A stretch of 64,000 bases of DNA from SZUA-442 sp035461905 (GTDB lineage: Bacteria > Actinomycetota > Acidimicrobiia > Spongiisociales > UBA5794), in contig DATHUV010000088.1 of NCBI GenBank assembly GCA_035461905.1, positions 19,001-83,000 of the forward strand, given 5' to 3'. Both the position numbers and the translations under genes were made by a program. The notes under the pieces were generated by a model. The model did no database searches. It saw only the letters and a list, made by a program, of their open reading frames with translations, and was not told where the DNA came from. Positions 16,310 to 24,100 of this stretch are shown piece after piece. How positions within the stretch are numbered: position 1 is the stretch's first letter; the number at the start of each line of letters is the position of its first letter.

Positions 16310-17877
16310 GCACGCTCTTCCGCTCGAAGGAGGCCGAGGACGAGGCCCTCCGCAACGGCCGTCCAGGAGGCATCGATGATGTTCTGGTGGACCCCGACGC
16401 AGCCCCACTCCGACTCGACGTCCGAGTGTGAGGTGAGGACCCTGACCCGTGCGCTCGTTCCGTCGGATCCGTCGAGGTCCCTGACGCGATAGTCGGTCAG
16501 CTTGATGGCATCGACGACGGGGTATCGGTCCCGAAGCGCCGCCCGGAGGGCACGGTCGAGTGCCGAGACAGGACCGTCCCCCTCACGAGTCGAAACGACC
16601 CGCTCGTCGCCGACACGGACCTTGACGGTGGCTTCTGCGGTCACCTCACCGTGACGGTGCTCGACGAACACCCGGTACGACTCGAGGTCGAAGAAGTCCT
16701 GCTCCCAGCCCATGACACGGCGTGTGATCAACTCGAAGGAGCCGTCCGCAGCTTCGAAGAGATACCCCTCGTGCTCTCTCACCTTGACCTCGTCGACCAC
16801 GGCTTGAGCCTGCTCCGGGGTGAGATCCAGACCAGACGCCCTGGCCTTGGCAAGGACGGTCGACCTGCCAGCGAGCTCCGAAACGACCATGCGTGTCGAG
16901 TTGCCCACCGTTGCGGGATCCAGGTGCTCATACGCGTCGGGTCGGCGTGCAAGAGCGCTCGTGTGAAGGCCCGCCTTGTGTGTGAAGGCAGACGAACCGA
17001 CGTACGGAAGGTGAGGATCGAGGCCCAGGTTGATCACGTCCGCGACGTGGTGGGACACCGTCGTGAGCCGTGAAATGCGTTCCGCGGGGATCGTCTCGAT
17101 GCCCATCTTCACGGAGAGGTTCGGGATCACCGAGCACAGGTCTGCGTTCCCCGTGCGCTCCCCGTACCCGTTCACGCATCCCTGGACCTGATGGACTCCG
17201 GCACGAACGGCGACGAGGGAGTTCCCGACTGCGAGCCCTGAGTCGTTGTGGAAGTGGCATCCGTACGTCGCTTCGGGAATGGACTCCGTGACCTCACCGA
17301 TGATGCGTTCGACCTCGTGGCCGAGGAAGCCGCCATTCGTGTCACACATGACGAGCCTCGTCGCCCCGGCATCGTGCGCCGCCCTCAGTGCGGCCACGGC
17401 GAAGTCGGGGTTCGATCGATAGCCGTCGAAGAAATGCTCGGCGTCGAAGAAGACCTCCCGATCGTGGTCGCGGAAGAAGGAGATGGTGTCGGCGATCATC
17501 TCGATCGCCTCGCGGTGGTCCGTTCGCAGAGCGTGCTCGACGTGGTAGTCCCAGGTCTTTCCGACGATGCACACGGTGGACGTACCGGCCTCGAGGAGCG
17601 CAACGACCTGGTCGTCATCGTCTGGCCTGACCCCGCTTCGCCTCGTCGATCCGAAGGCGACGAGCTCGGCCGTGGCGAGCGTGAGCTCTGAACGGGCCCG
17701 CTTGAAGAATTCGTCGTCCTTGGGGTTGGCGCCGGGCCAACCGCCCTCGATGTACGCGACGCCGAGATCGTCGAGCAGACCGCAGATGGTGAGCTTGTCC
17801 CCGACGGTCAGGGAAATGCCCTCCTGCTGCGTTCCGTCACGCAGCGTGGTGTCGTAGATCTCGACACGGCTTGTCAT
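16255..17877 (-). CDS. cimA: (R)-citramalate synthase
   Basis: Condenses pyruvate and acetyl-CoA to citramalate, the threonine-independent route to 2-oxobutanoate and isoleucine. The 540-residue protein begins VEIYDTTLRDGTQQEG and has YIEGGWPGANPKD, the signature separating citramalate synthase from 2-isopropylmalate synthase. Metal-binding HFHNDSGLAVGNS, NGYGERTGNADL and the C-terminal regulatory domain (about 400-520) are present. The ATG at 17877 follows AAAGGGCG; in-frame codons further upstream lie inside the terminator stem. The preceding 150 bp look like an amino-acid attenuator, listed separately. The last 17 residues overlap the neighbouring lipoprotein gene and look unconserved. Confidence 0.93.
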   Translation of the reverse strand: MTSRVEIYDTTLRDGTQQEGISLTVGDKLTICGLLDDLGVAYIEGGWPGANPKDDEFFKRARSELTLATAELVAFGSTRRSGVRPDDDDQVVALLEAGTSTVCIVGKTWDYHVEHALRTDHREAIEMIADTISFFRDHDREVFFDAEHFFDGYRSNPDFAVAALRAAHDAGATRLVMCDTNGGFLGHEVERIIGEVTESIPEATYGCHFHNDSGLAVGNSLVAVRAGVHQVQGCVNGYGERTGNADLCSVIPNLSVKMGIETIPAERISRLTTVSHHVADVINLGLDPHLPYVGSSAFTHKAGLHTSALARRPDAYEHLDPATVGNSTRMVVSELAGRSTVLAKARASGLDLTPEQAQAVVDEVKVREHEGYLFEAADGSFELITRRVMGWEQDFFDLESYRVFVEHRHGEVTAEATVKVRVGDERVVSTREGDGPVSALDRALRAALRDRYPVVDAIKLTDYRVRDLDGSDGTSARVRVLTSHSDVESEWGCVGVHQNIIDASWTAVAEGLVLGLLRAEERAQGHEAGPLGGGSPVRTS

Positions 17878-17890
17878 GGAGCGCCCTTTC

Positions 17891-17921
17891 AAACAAAGAA
17901 CCCTCCGGGAGCGGAGGGTTC
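17891..17921 (-). terminator. Intrinsic terminator of the cimA attenuator
   Basis: Read on the minus strand: GAACCCTCC, six-base loop, GGAGGGTTC, then TTTGTTT. A 9-bp stem with a T-rich tail, ending 13 nt before the cimA ATG, so its formation would stop transcription before the structural gene. Confidence 0.85.
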
Positions 17922-17925
17922 GCCA

Positions 17926-17952
17926 GCGCACACGTCTCTGAGACGTGTGCGC
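17926..17952 (-). promoter_or_regulatory. Leader hairpin (pause/1:2-type stem) of the cimA attenuator
   Basis: GCGCACACGTCTC and its exact complement separated by one base: up to 13 bp of perfect dyad (about 11 bp with a minimal loop). It begins one base past the stop codon of the leader peptide, the place of the 1:2 stem in classic attenuators. I do not see a strong competing 2:3 pairing by eye. Confidence 0.75.
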
Positions 17953-17953
17953 C

Positions 17954-17992
17954 CTACGTAATGATGATGACGGTTGTCATGATGGTGTTCAT
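17954..17992 (-). CDS. Leader peptide of citramalate synthase, MNTIMTTVIIIT
   Basis: Twelve-codon open frame: Met, Asn, Thr, Ile, Met, Thr, Thr, Val, Ile, Ile, Ile, Thr, then TAG. Four Ile, four Thr and one Val codon, with three Ile codons in a row next to the stop, suit sensing of charged tRNA-Ile (and perhaps tRNA-Thr or tRNA-Val) for an isoleucine-pathway enzyme. Its ATG lies 10 nt after a good -10 element and has no Shine-Dalgarno, so it may be translated from a leaderless or very short 5' end. That it is translated is inference. Confidence 0.75.
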   Translation of the reverse strand: MNTIMTTVIIIT

Positions 17993-18002
17993 CGGTCCGG
18001 CG

Positions 18003-18031
18003 AGTATGCACCTGTCCGGTTGTCTCGTCAA
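18003..18031 (-). promoter_or_regulatory. Promoter of the leader peptide-cimA transcript
   Basis: Minus strand TTGACG (18031-18026), 17-base spacer, CATACT (18008-18003): five of six and four of six matches to the housekeeping consensus with ideal spacing. The leader-peptide ATG starts 10 nt downstream. Confidence 0.8.
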
Positions 18032-18061
18032 TTCGAGACACTCTCGGCGGGCGTGGGGCCC

Positions 18062-18067
18062 TACGAT
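18062..18067 (+). promoter_or_regulatory. -10 element TACGAT, leaderless type
   Basis: Lies 6 nt before the ATG at 18074. No clear -35 element and no Shine-Dalgarno are visible. Confidence 0.5.
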
Positions 18068-18073
18068 CGCACC

Positions 18074-18772
18074 ATGGCTGGTCAGGGATCCCAGGTAGGA
18101 ACGCTGCGCGAGAAACCGCTGCATGCGGCGCTCAAGCGATGGTGCGCGCGGCCCGGAGACCGCCTCGAGGTGGCTGTCGAGGGGTTCGTGGTCGACGTCG
18201 TCCGTGACGACCTGCTGATCGTGGTACAGCCGAAGGTCTTCTCGTCGATGAAGCGCAAACTCGTGACGTTGGTGACGGCCGGCTACCGAATCCGGATCGT
18301 GCACCCGATCTCGCTCGACACGACGATCATCAAGGTCGACGATGCAGGGCAGGTCCTGGGTGAACGCCGCTCCCCGCGCCACGGCCACCCGACCGACCTC
18401 TTCGCCGAGCTCGTCAGCTTCCCGTCCCTGATCGAACACCCCGGTCTCGAGATCGAGCTCGTCATGGTGCGTGACGAGCAGCTCAGGACCCATGACCCGT
18501 CGAAGGCATGGCGTCGGCGGGGATGGGTGATCGTGGAGCGTCGGCTGATCGAGGTCGTCGACTCGATGCTCATCGGTGGTGTCGAGGACTTGTGCGATCT
18601 CCTCCCCACAACGCTGCCTCCGACCTTCACGACCGCGGATCTGGCCGTGGCGATGGGACGCCCGCGGCGGATCGCCCAGCAGATGGCATACTGCCTCCGA
18701 GACGCCGGTGGCATCCGACAGGTGGGGAAAAGAGGCAACGCCGTGGAGTACGAGCGCCAATGGACGCGATGA
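18074..18772 (+). CDS. Unknown protein, possible nuclease-like N-terminus plus winged-helix C-terminus
   Basis: 232 residues, family not recognised with certainty. The opening TLREKPLHAALKRWCARPGD, followed by VEGFVVDVVRDDLLIVVQPKVFSSMKRKL (about 35-63, given here in pieces: Glu36, Asp41, Gln52, Lys54), has the spacing of a PD-(D/E)XK nuclease core, but the usual acidic residue before Gln is Val, so activity is doubtful. The C-terminal 45 residues (FTTADLAVAMGRPRRIAQQMAYCLRDAGG) look like a winged helix. Its TGA overlaps the trpS start as ATGA, so the two are co-translated. Divergent from the cimA leader. Confidence 0.6.
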   Translation: MAGQGSQVGTLREKPLHAALKRWCARPGDRLEVAVEGFVVDVVRDDLLIVVQPKVFSSMKRKLVTLVTAGYRIRIVHPISLDTTIIKVDDAGQVLGERRSPRHGHPTDLFAELVSFPSLIEHPGLEIELVMVRDEQLRTHDPSKAWRRRGWVIVERRLIEVVDSMLIGGVEDLCDLLPTTLPPTFTTADLAVAMGRPRRIAQQMAYCLRDAGGIRQVGKRGNAVEYERQWTR

Positions 18773-19764
18773 TCCCGGGCGCCATGCCCCGCATCTTCTC
18801 GGGCGTGCAACCCACGGGGAACATCCACCTCGGGAACTACCTCGGTGCGTTCCGTAATTGGGTGCGGCTCCAGGACGACCACGACTCGATCTACTGCATC
18901 GTCGACCTCCACGCGATGACGGTGGAGTACGACCCTGCGGGGCTCGAGAAGGCGCGGATCGAGACTGCGAAGGTGCTCCTCGCCCTCGGCGTCGATCCCG
19001 GACGCTCCCTTCTGTACACCCAGAGCCAGGTGATGGAGCACTCCGAGCTGGCATGGATCCTCGGCACGATGACCCCGATGGGTGTGCTCAACCGCATGAC
19101 GCAGTTCAAGGACAAGACCGACAAGGGCTTTGCGGCCAATCTGGGTCTGTACTCGTATCCGGTCCTGATGGCTGCCGACATCCTCCTCTATCGGGCCAAC
19201 CTCGTGCCGATCGGCGACGATCAACGTCAGCACCTGGAGATGACGCGGGATCTCGCGGAGCGCTTCAACAACCGCTTTGGTGACACGTTCCCCATCCCGG
19301 AGCCCTACATCCCCGAGAGGGCCGCTCGGGTCATGTCACTGACCGATCCGACATCCAAGATGTCGAAGTCCGATCCCCAGGAGAAGTCCCGTATCTCGAT
19401 TCTCGACGGGCCGGACGTCATGAGGAAGCGGATCCGATCGGCAGTCACCGACAGCGACCCCGAGGTCCGCTACGACGTCGCGGCGAAGCCGGGTATCTCG
19501 AACCTCCTCGACATCATGTCTGCGTGCACCGGCCGCCCGATCGACGACCTCGTCTCCGAGTATGCCGACCGGGGCTACGGCGTGTTCAAGGACGCGGTTG
19601 CCGACGCCGTCATCGAGGAGCTCGCACCCTTCCGGACCGCATTGACTGGATTGCGCACCGACGATGTCCGCAGCGTCCTGCACGAGTCCGGGATCAAGGG
19701 CCGGGAGCTCGCCGCCGGGTACATGCGCGAGGTTCGCACGGCGGTTGGCCTGAAGGGGTTCTGA
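18769..19764 (+). CDS. trpS: Tryptophanyl-tRNA synthetase
   Basis: Class I synthetase charging tRNA-Trp, 331 residues. HIGH-type motif NIHLGNY (HLGN at 20-23) and KMSKS at 197-201; MPRIFSGVQPTG is the canonical opening and DDQRQHLEMTRD the family middle motif. I chose the ATG at 18769, overlapping the previous stop; ATGs at 18760 and 18784 are also in frame, and the last would match the shortest family members. Confidence 0.95.
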   Translation: MIPGAMPRIFSGVQPTGNIHLGNYLGAFRNWVRLQDDHDSIYCIVDLHAMTVEYDPAGLEKARIETAKVLLALGVDPGRSLLYTQSQVMEHSELAWILGTMTPMGVLNRMTQFKDKTDKGFAANLGLYSYPVLMAADILLYRANLVPIGDDQRQHLEMTRDLAERFNNRFGDTFPIPEPYIPERAARVMSLTDPTSKMSKSDPQEKSRISILDGPDVMRKRIRSAVTDSDPEVRYDVAAKPGISNLLDIMSACTGRPIDDLVSEYADRGYGVFKDAVADAVIEELAPFRTALTGLRTDDVRSVLHESGIKGRELAAGYMREVRTAVGLKGF

Positions 19765-19816
19765 GCCGACGGATCGATGTTCGGCTTCGGGCGCGAAGCG
19801 ATGGGGAGGTGGTCCG

Positions 19817-20326
19817 GTGTCGGATGTCGGGACGTGGCCGAAGGACGAGGTCGCTGCCGCGGATGAGAAGACGACGCTCCTGCGGTTCCTCCACCACCAG
19901 CGTTCCTTCCTCGAGCGAAAAGTCACCGGCGTGTCCGACCAGCAAGCCCGAACAGCGACCTGTCCTCCGAGCGACCTCACCCTCCTCGGTCTGGTGCGTC
20001 ACCTCACCGATGTCGAACGCGGGTGGTCGCAGCGGTCGCTGGCCGGACGCGATGCCCCGCCCCTGTACTCGTCCGATGACGATCCGGACGGCGACTTCCA
20101 CCCCCCGGCAGGGGAGACCGTCGCCTCCGCCCTCGAGCGATTCCGGATCGAGGTCGAGGAGGCAGAGGCGATCTACCGGTCCATGGATCTCGATGACATC
20201 GAGCGCCGGGACCGGTCCTTCTACACCGTTCGGTGGGTGCTGGTACACCTGATCGAGGAGTACGCCCGCCACCTCGGGCACGCGGACCTGATCCGCCAGG
20301 CGATCGACGGCCAGACGGGCGAGTAG
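19817..20326 (+). CDS. DinB-like (DUF664) four-helix protein
   Basis: 169 residues with the DinB/YfiT layout: LLRFLHHQRSFLERKVTG opening helix, LTLLGLVRHLTDVERGW and a final VLVHLIEEYARHLGHADLIRQ. The candidate metal-binding histidines are the one in VRHLTDVE and those in LIEEYARHLGHAD. Several actinobacterial relatives are mycothiol-dependent or thiol S-transferase-like, but substrate is unknown. GTG start at 19817 with GGGGAGG upstream. Confidence 0.8.
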   Translation: MSDVGTWPKDEVAAADEKTTLLRFLHHQRSFLERKVTGVSDQQARTATCPPSDLTLLGLVRHLTDVERGWSQRSLAGRDAPPLYSSDDDPDGDFHPPAGETVASALERFRIEVEEAEAIYRSMDLDDIERRDRSFYTVRWVLVHLIEEYARHLGHADLIRQAIDGQTGE

Positions 20327-20342
20327 GCGGAGAGTCGGATCC

Positions 20343-20359
20343 GGTGGGACGGTCCCGCC
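20343..20359. promoter_or_regulatory. Dyad just upstream of the guaB3 -10 element
   Basis: GGTGGGACGGTCCCGCC: 8-bp arms (one G-T wobble) around a central base, two bases before a -10-like TACAGT (20362-20367). It could be an operator for guaB3-guaA or the end of the preceding transcript. Confidence 0.4.
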
Positions 20360-20402
20360 GCTACAGTCGAGCCATTGCCGGCGCTGGCGTGGAGGTGGTC
20401 CT

Positions 20403-21560
20403 GTGGAGATCGAAATCGGAAGGGCGAAGTCGGGCCGTCGAGCCTGGGGGTTCGACGACATAGCGATCGTTCCGTCGAGGCGGACGCGGGATCCCGAGGA
20501 CGTCGACTTGTCGTGGGAGTTGGACGCCTTCACCTTCGGTCTGCCCATGATGGCGTCGGGAATGGATTCCGCCGTCACGCCCGCGACTGCCATCGAGATC
20601 GGGCGCCTCGGTGGCCTCGCCTGCCTCAACCTCGAAGGACTCTGGACCCGGTACGAGGACCCGATTCCCGTGTACGAGGAGATCGCTGAACTCGACAAGG
20701 AGAAGGCGACCCGACGCATGCAGGAGATGTATGCGTCGCCTGTCATCCCTGAGCTGATCACCGAGCGGATCAAGGAGATCAAGGGCGCAGGCGTCGTGAC
20801 GTGCGGCAGCCTGACACCGCCCACCGTGGCGAAGTACATCGACGCCGCGAAGGCCGGTGGCCTCGACGTCCTCGTCATCCAGGGAACCGTCGTATCGGCA
20901 GAGCACGTCTCGTCCAGGGAAGAGCCCCTCGACCTGTATCGGTTCATCCGCGAGGTCGACATGCCGGTCATCGTGGGCGGCTGCGCGAGCTTCTCGGGTG
21001 CCCTCCATCTGATGCGCACCGGCGCTGTCGGTGTGCTCGTGGGTGTCGGTCCCGGGGCGGCATGCACGACGCGTGGCGTTCTCGGCATCGGCGTACCCCA
21101 GGCGACCGCGATCGCAGATGCCGCAGGAGCTCGTTCCGCGTACCTCGAGGAGACGGGTCGCTACGTCCATGTCATCGCCGACGGAGGGATGCGCACGGGC
21201 GGCGATGTGTCCAAGGCCATTGCGTGCGGGGCGGACGCCGTGATGCTCGGGTCACCGATGGCCGCCGCCGAGGAGTCCCCATCGGGTGGCTTCCATTGGG
21301 GAATGGCGACCTTCCATCCGACGCTTCCGAGGGGATCACGGGTGCACGTCGGCAGGCTCGGAACCCTCGAGGAGATCCTTCTCGGCCCTGCCCACGAGAA
21401 CGATGGACGGCGGAACCTCTTCGGCGGACTCCGTGGCTCGATGGCGACAACAGGGTATGCCACGGTGAAGGAGTTCCAGAAGGCCGAGGTCATGGTCGCA
21501 CCCGCCCTCCAGACCGAGGGCAAGCAGCTCCAACGGTCCCAGGGTGTGGGGATGGGTTGA
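20403..21560 (+). CDS. guaB3: GuaB3 family IMP dehydrogenase-related protein
   Basis: 385 residues, TIM-barrel IMP dehydrogenase fold without CBS domains. Starts VEIEIGRAKSGRRAWGFDDIAIVPS, the GuaB3 opening, and keeps the catalytic-type Cys (Cys221 in GPGAACTTR) and the phosphate-binding IADGGMRTGGDVSKAIACGA. Members of this subgroup have long been annotated as IMP dehydrogenase-like; some are reported to act as GMP reductases, so direction of the reaction is open. GTG start with GGAGG upstream; its stop overlaps the guaA start (TGATG), tying it to GMP metabolism. Confidence 0.88.
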   Translation: MEIEIGRAKSGRRAWGFDDIAIVPSRRTRDPEDVDLSWELDAFTFGLPMMASGMDSAVTPATAIEIGRLGGLACLNLEGLWTRYEDPIPVYEEIAELDKEKATRRMQEMYASPVIPELITERIKEIKGAGVVTCGSLTPPTVAKYIDAAKAGGLDVLVIQGTVVSAEHVSSREEPLDLYRFIREVDMPVIVGGCASFSGALHLMRTGAVGVLVGVGPGAACTTRGVLGIGVPQATAIADAAGARSAYLEETGRYVHVIADGGMRTGGDVSKAIACGADAVMLGSPMAAAEESPSGGFHWGMATFHPTLPRGSRVHVGRLGTLEEILLGPAHENDGRRNLFGGLRGSMATTGYATVKEFQKAEVMVAPALQTEGKQLQRSQGVGMG

Positions 21561-23131
21561 TGGCGGTCGCGACCGCGTCCGGCCATGCATCAGAAGGGGA
21601 CTTCGACCGGATCCTGGTGGTCGACTTCGGTGCCCAGTATGCGCAGCTCATCGCCCGCCGCGTACGCGAAGCTCGCGTCTTCTCCGAGATCGTCCCCCGA
21701 GACATCACGGCGGAGGACATCCGTGCGAAGGCGCCCGTCGGCATCATCCTGTCGGGGGGACCCGCCTCGGTGTACGCCGAGGATGCGTACGACCTCGACC
21801 CCGAGATCCTGACCCTCGGCATTCCCGTCCTCGGCATCTGCTACGGACACCAGGTCCTCGCCAAGACACTCGGCGGAACCGTGTCCAACACGGGGAGGTC
21901 GGAGTTCGGGCCTGCGGACCTGACCGTCCTCGATGACGGTTCCGCCCTCTTCGGCGGACAGCCGCTCGCGCAGCAGGTCTGGATGAGCCACAACGACGCC
22001 GTGTCGGTTGCCCCCGCAGGGTTCACGGTCACGGCATCGACCCCCGACGCACCTGTTGCAGCAATGGAATCGGCGGATCAACGGTTCTACGGCGTGCAGT
22101 TCCATCCAGAAGTGCGCCACACCGACCATGGGCAGCGCATCCTCGAGGCGTTCCTCTGGCAGGTGTGTGGAGCGAGGCCCACCTGGACCCACGTCGGCAT
22201 CATCGAGCAGTCGGTGGATGCCATCCGCGAGGCCGTGGGGGATGCGGTCGCCATCTGCGGGCTCTCCGGAGGGGTCGACTCGTCCGTTGCCGCTGCAATC
22301 GTCCACAAGGCGATCGGGGACCAGCTCGTCTGCGTGTTCGTGGATCACGGACTCATGCGCCATGGCGAGGGCGAACAGGTCGAGGAGACGTTCCGTGACC
22401 ACTTCCGGATGAACCTGATCCACGTCAGGGCACAGGAGCGGTTTCTCACGGCATTGTCGGGTGTCACCGATCCCGAGGAGAAGCGCAAGATCATCGGCGA
22501 GACGTTCATCAGGGTCTTCGAGGAGGTCGCAGAGGGCATCGAGGGGGCGAACTACCTCGTCCAGGGCACCCTGTATCCCGATGTCATCGAGTCCGGCACG
22601 AAGGACGCGGCGAAGATCAAGAGCCACCACAACGTGGGGGGTCTCCCGGACGACATGGCATTCGAGCTCATCGAACCGCTCCGCGACCTCTTCAAGGACG
22701 AGGTCAGGGGGATCGGGGAGGAGCTCGGCCTGCCCGACGAGATCGTGTGGCGCCAACCGTTCCCCGGTCCCGGTCTCGCCGTACGGATCATCGGCGATGT
22801 GACGAGGGAACGCCTCGACATCCTTCGGTCCGCCGACGCCATCGTGCTCGACGAGATCCACAGGGCCGGCCTCTACCGCGAGGTCTGGCAGTCCTTCGGC
22901 GTGCTCCCCGCCATCAAGAGTGTGGGGGTCCAGGGGGATGGTCGCACCTACGCGTATCCGCTGATCCTGCGGGCAGTGACGAGCGACGACGCCATGACGG
23001 CAGACTGGGCGCGAATCCCCTACGACGTCCTGGCGAGGATCTCGTCGCGAGTGATCAACGAGGTTCCCGGCATCAACAGGGTCGCCTACGACATCTCCTC
23101 GAAGCCGCCTGCCACGATCGAGTGGGAGTAG
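21560..23131 (+). CDS. guaA: GMP synthase (glutamine-hydrolysing)
   Basis: Converts XMP to GMP using glutamine and ATP. 523 residues: class I amidotransferase domain (about 15-205; nucleophile Cys94 in GICYGHQ, HPE in FHPEVRH), ATP pyrophosphatase domain with P-loop SGGVDSS at 236-242, and the C-terminal dimerisation domain ending in IEWE. The ATG shares one base with the guaB3 stop. Convergent with the nucleoside ABC operon. Confidence 0.97.
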   Translation: MAVATASGHASEGDFDRILVVDFGAQYAQLIARRVREARVFSEIVPRDITAEDIRAKAPVGIILSGGPASVYAEDAYDLDPEILTLGIPVLGICYGHQVLAKTLGGTVSNTGRSEFGPADLTVLDDGSALFGGQPLAQQVWMSHNDAVSVAPAGFTVTASTPDAPVAAMESADQRFYGVQFHPEVRHTDHGQRILEAFLWQVCGARPTWTHVGIIEQSVDAIREAVGDAVAICGLSGGVDSSVAAAIVHKAIGDQLVCVFVDHGLMRHGEGEQVEETFRDHFRMNLIHVRAQERFLTALSGVTDPEEKRKIIGETFIRVFEEVAEGIEGANYLVQGTLYPDVIESGTKDAAKIKSHHNVGGLPDDMAFELIEPLRDLFKDEVRGIGEELGLPDEIVWRQPFPGPGLAVRIIGDVTRERLDILRSADAIVLDEIHRAGLYREVWQSFGVLPAIKSVGVQGDGRTYAYPLILRAVTSDDAMTADWARIPYDVLARISSRVINEVPGINRVAYDISSKPPATIEWE

Positions 23132-23152
23132 GTCCCGACTCCATCAAAGGCC

Positions 23153-24100
23153 TCACTCCGGGCTGAAGTGGGTCCCGATGGCCGATGGAGCATCCCCTCG
23201 AACGAGGTTCCCCCAGCGCGGATGCCTGTCTCCCCACTCGCGCAGCCAGTCGGCGTTCACCAGGACGAGGGCGAGGATCATGAGCACGAACGGCATGATC
23301 GGTAGCACCTGGGTGAGGTTCGGGAAGACACTCTGGAGATCGAGCGCCAGCCACTGGAGGAAACCGAACAGCAGGACCCCGACGGCGACGCGCAGCGGGT
23401 GCCATCCACCAAAGATGACGATCGCGAGCGCGATCCACCCGAAGTTCCGCGTGTGCTGGAACGACCAGCCCAGCTTCGCGTCGAGCGTGAACGCCGCACC
23501 CCCGATGCCAACGAGCGCCCCGCCGACGATCGTGTAGTGGTATCGCAGGCGGTTCACGTGCAAACCCCTCGAGTGTGCGGCTTCGGGTCGCTCCCCGATG
23601 CCCTGGAGCGACAGCCCTTGGCGCGTCTTGAACATGAACGCCCACGCAGCGACCACGACCAGGAGGCTCGCATACACGACGATGTCGTGGCTGAAGAGGA
23701 CGCGACCGATGAACGGGAGGTCCGACAGCACGGGGATGTTCATCGACGGCACGGCGATCTGCCCGCCCGGCTTCCCCGTGTACGAGCTCCCAAGGAAAGA
23801 CGAGAGGGCGACGCCAAGCAACGCGAGGACGAACCCGACGGCGACCTGGTTGAGTCTGAGAGTGATGCTGGAGAAGGCGACGATCAGTGCGAAGAGCGCA
23901 CCCACCACCGCTGCGCCGGCGAATCCAGCCCACGTGTTGTTGGTCTCGAACGCGATAACGAATCCTGCGAGGGCCGACAGCATCAGGCTGCCCTCCAAGG
24001 AGAGGTTGATGACTCCGCCCTTTTCGGTGATCGTCTCCCCGGTCGCCGCGAAGATCAGCGGAGCAGCGGCGGCGATGATGGTCGCAAGTGTGGCTTCCAT
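23153..24100 (-). CDS. Nucleoside-type ABC importer, permease 2 (NupQ-like)
   Basis: 315 residues, about eight membrane helices. The opening LATIIAAAAPLIFAATGETITEKGGVINLSLEG is highly characteristic of the second permease of BMP-type nucleoside importers, and GERPEAAHSRGLHVNR is the EAA-like cytoplasmic loop. The start overlaps the stop of permease 1 (TGATG), so it is translationally coupled. Last gene of the four-gene importer operon. Confidence 0.9.
   Translation of the reverse strand: MEATLATIIAAAAPLIFAATGETITEKGGVINLSLEGSLMLSALAGFVIAFETNNTWAGFAGAAVVGALFALIVAFSSITLRLNQVAVGFVLALLGVALSSFLGSSYTGKPGGQIAVPSMNIPVLSDLPFIGRVLFSHDIVVYASLLVVVAAWAFMFKTRQGLSLQGIGERPEAAHSRGLHVNRLRYHYTIVGGALVGIGGAAFTLDAKLGWSFQHTRNFGWIALAIVIFGGWHPLRVAVGVLLFGFLQWLALDLQSVFPNLTQVLPIMPFVLMILALVLVNADWLREWGDRHPRWGNLVRGDAPSAIGTHFSPE

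Noticed and set aside
17875..18031. T-box riboswitch upstream of cimA
   Set aside because: No T-box sequence or specifier-loop layout; the short Ile-rich frame and paired stems explain the region better.
17954..19054. Long open frame on the minus strand ending at the same stop codon as the cimA leader peptide
   Set aside because: It runs antisense through the unknown gene and trpS, has Arg/Ser-rich composition without family features; only its last 12 codons, after the promoter, make sense as a leader.
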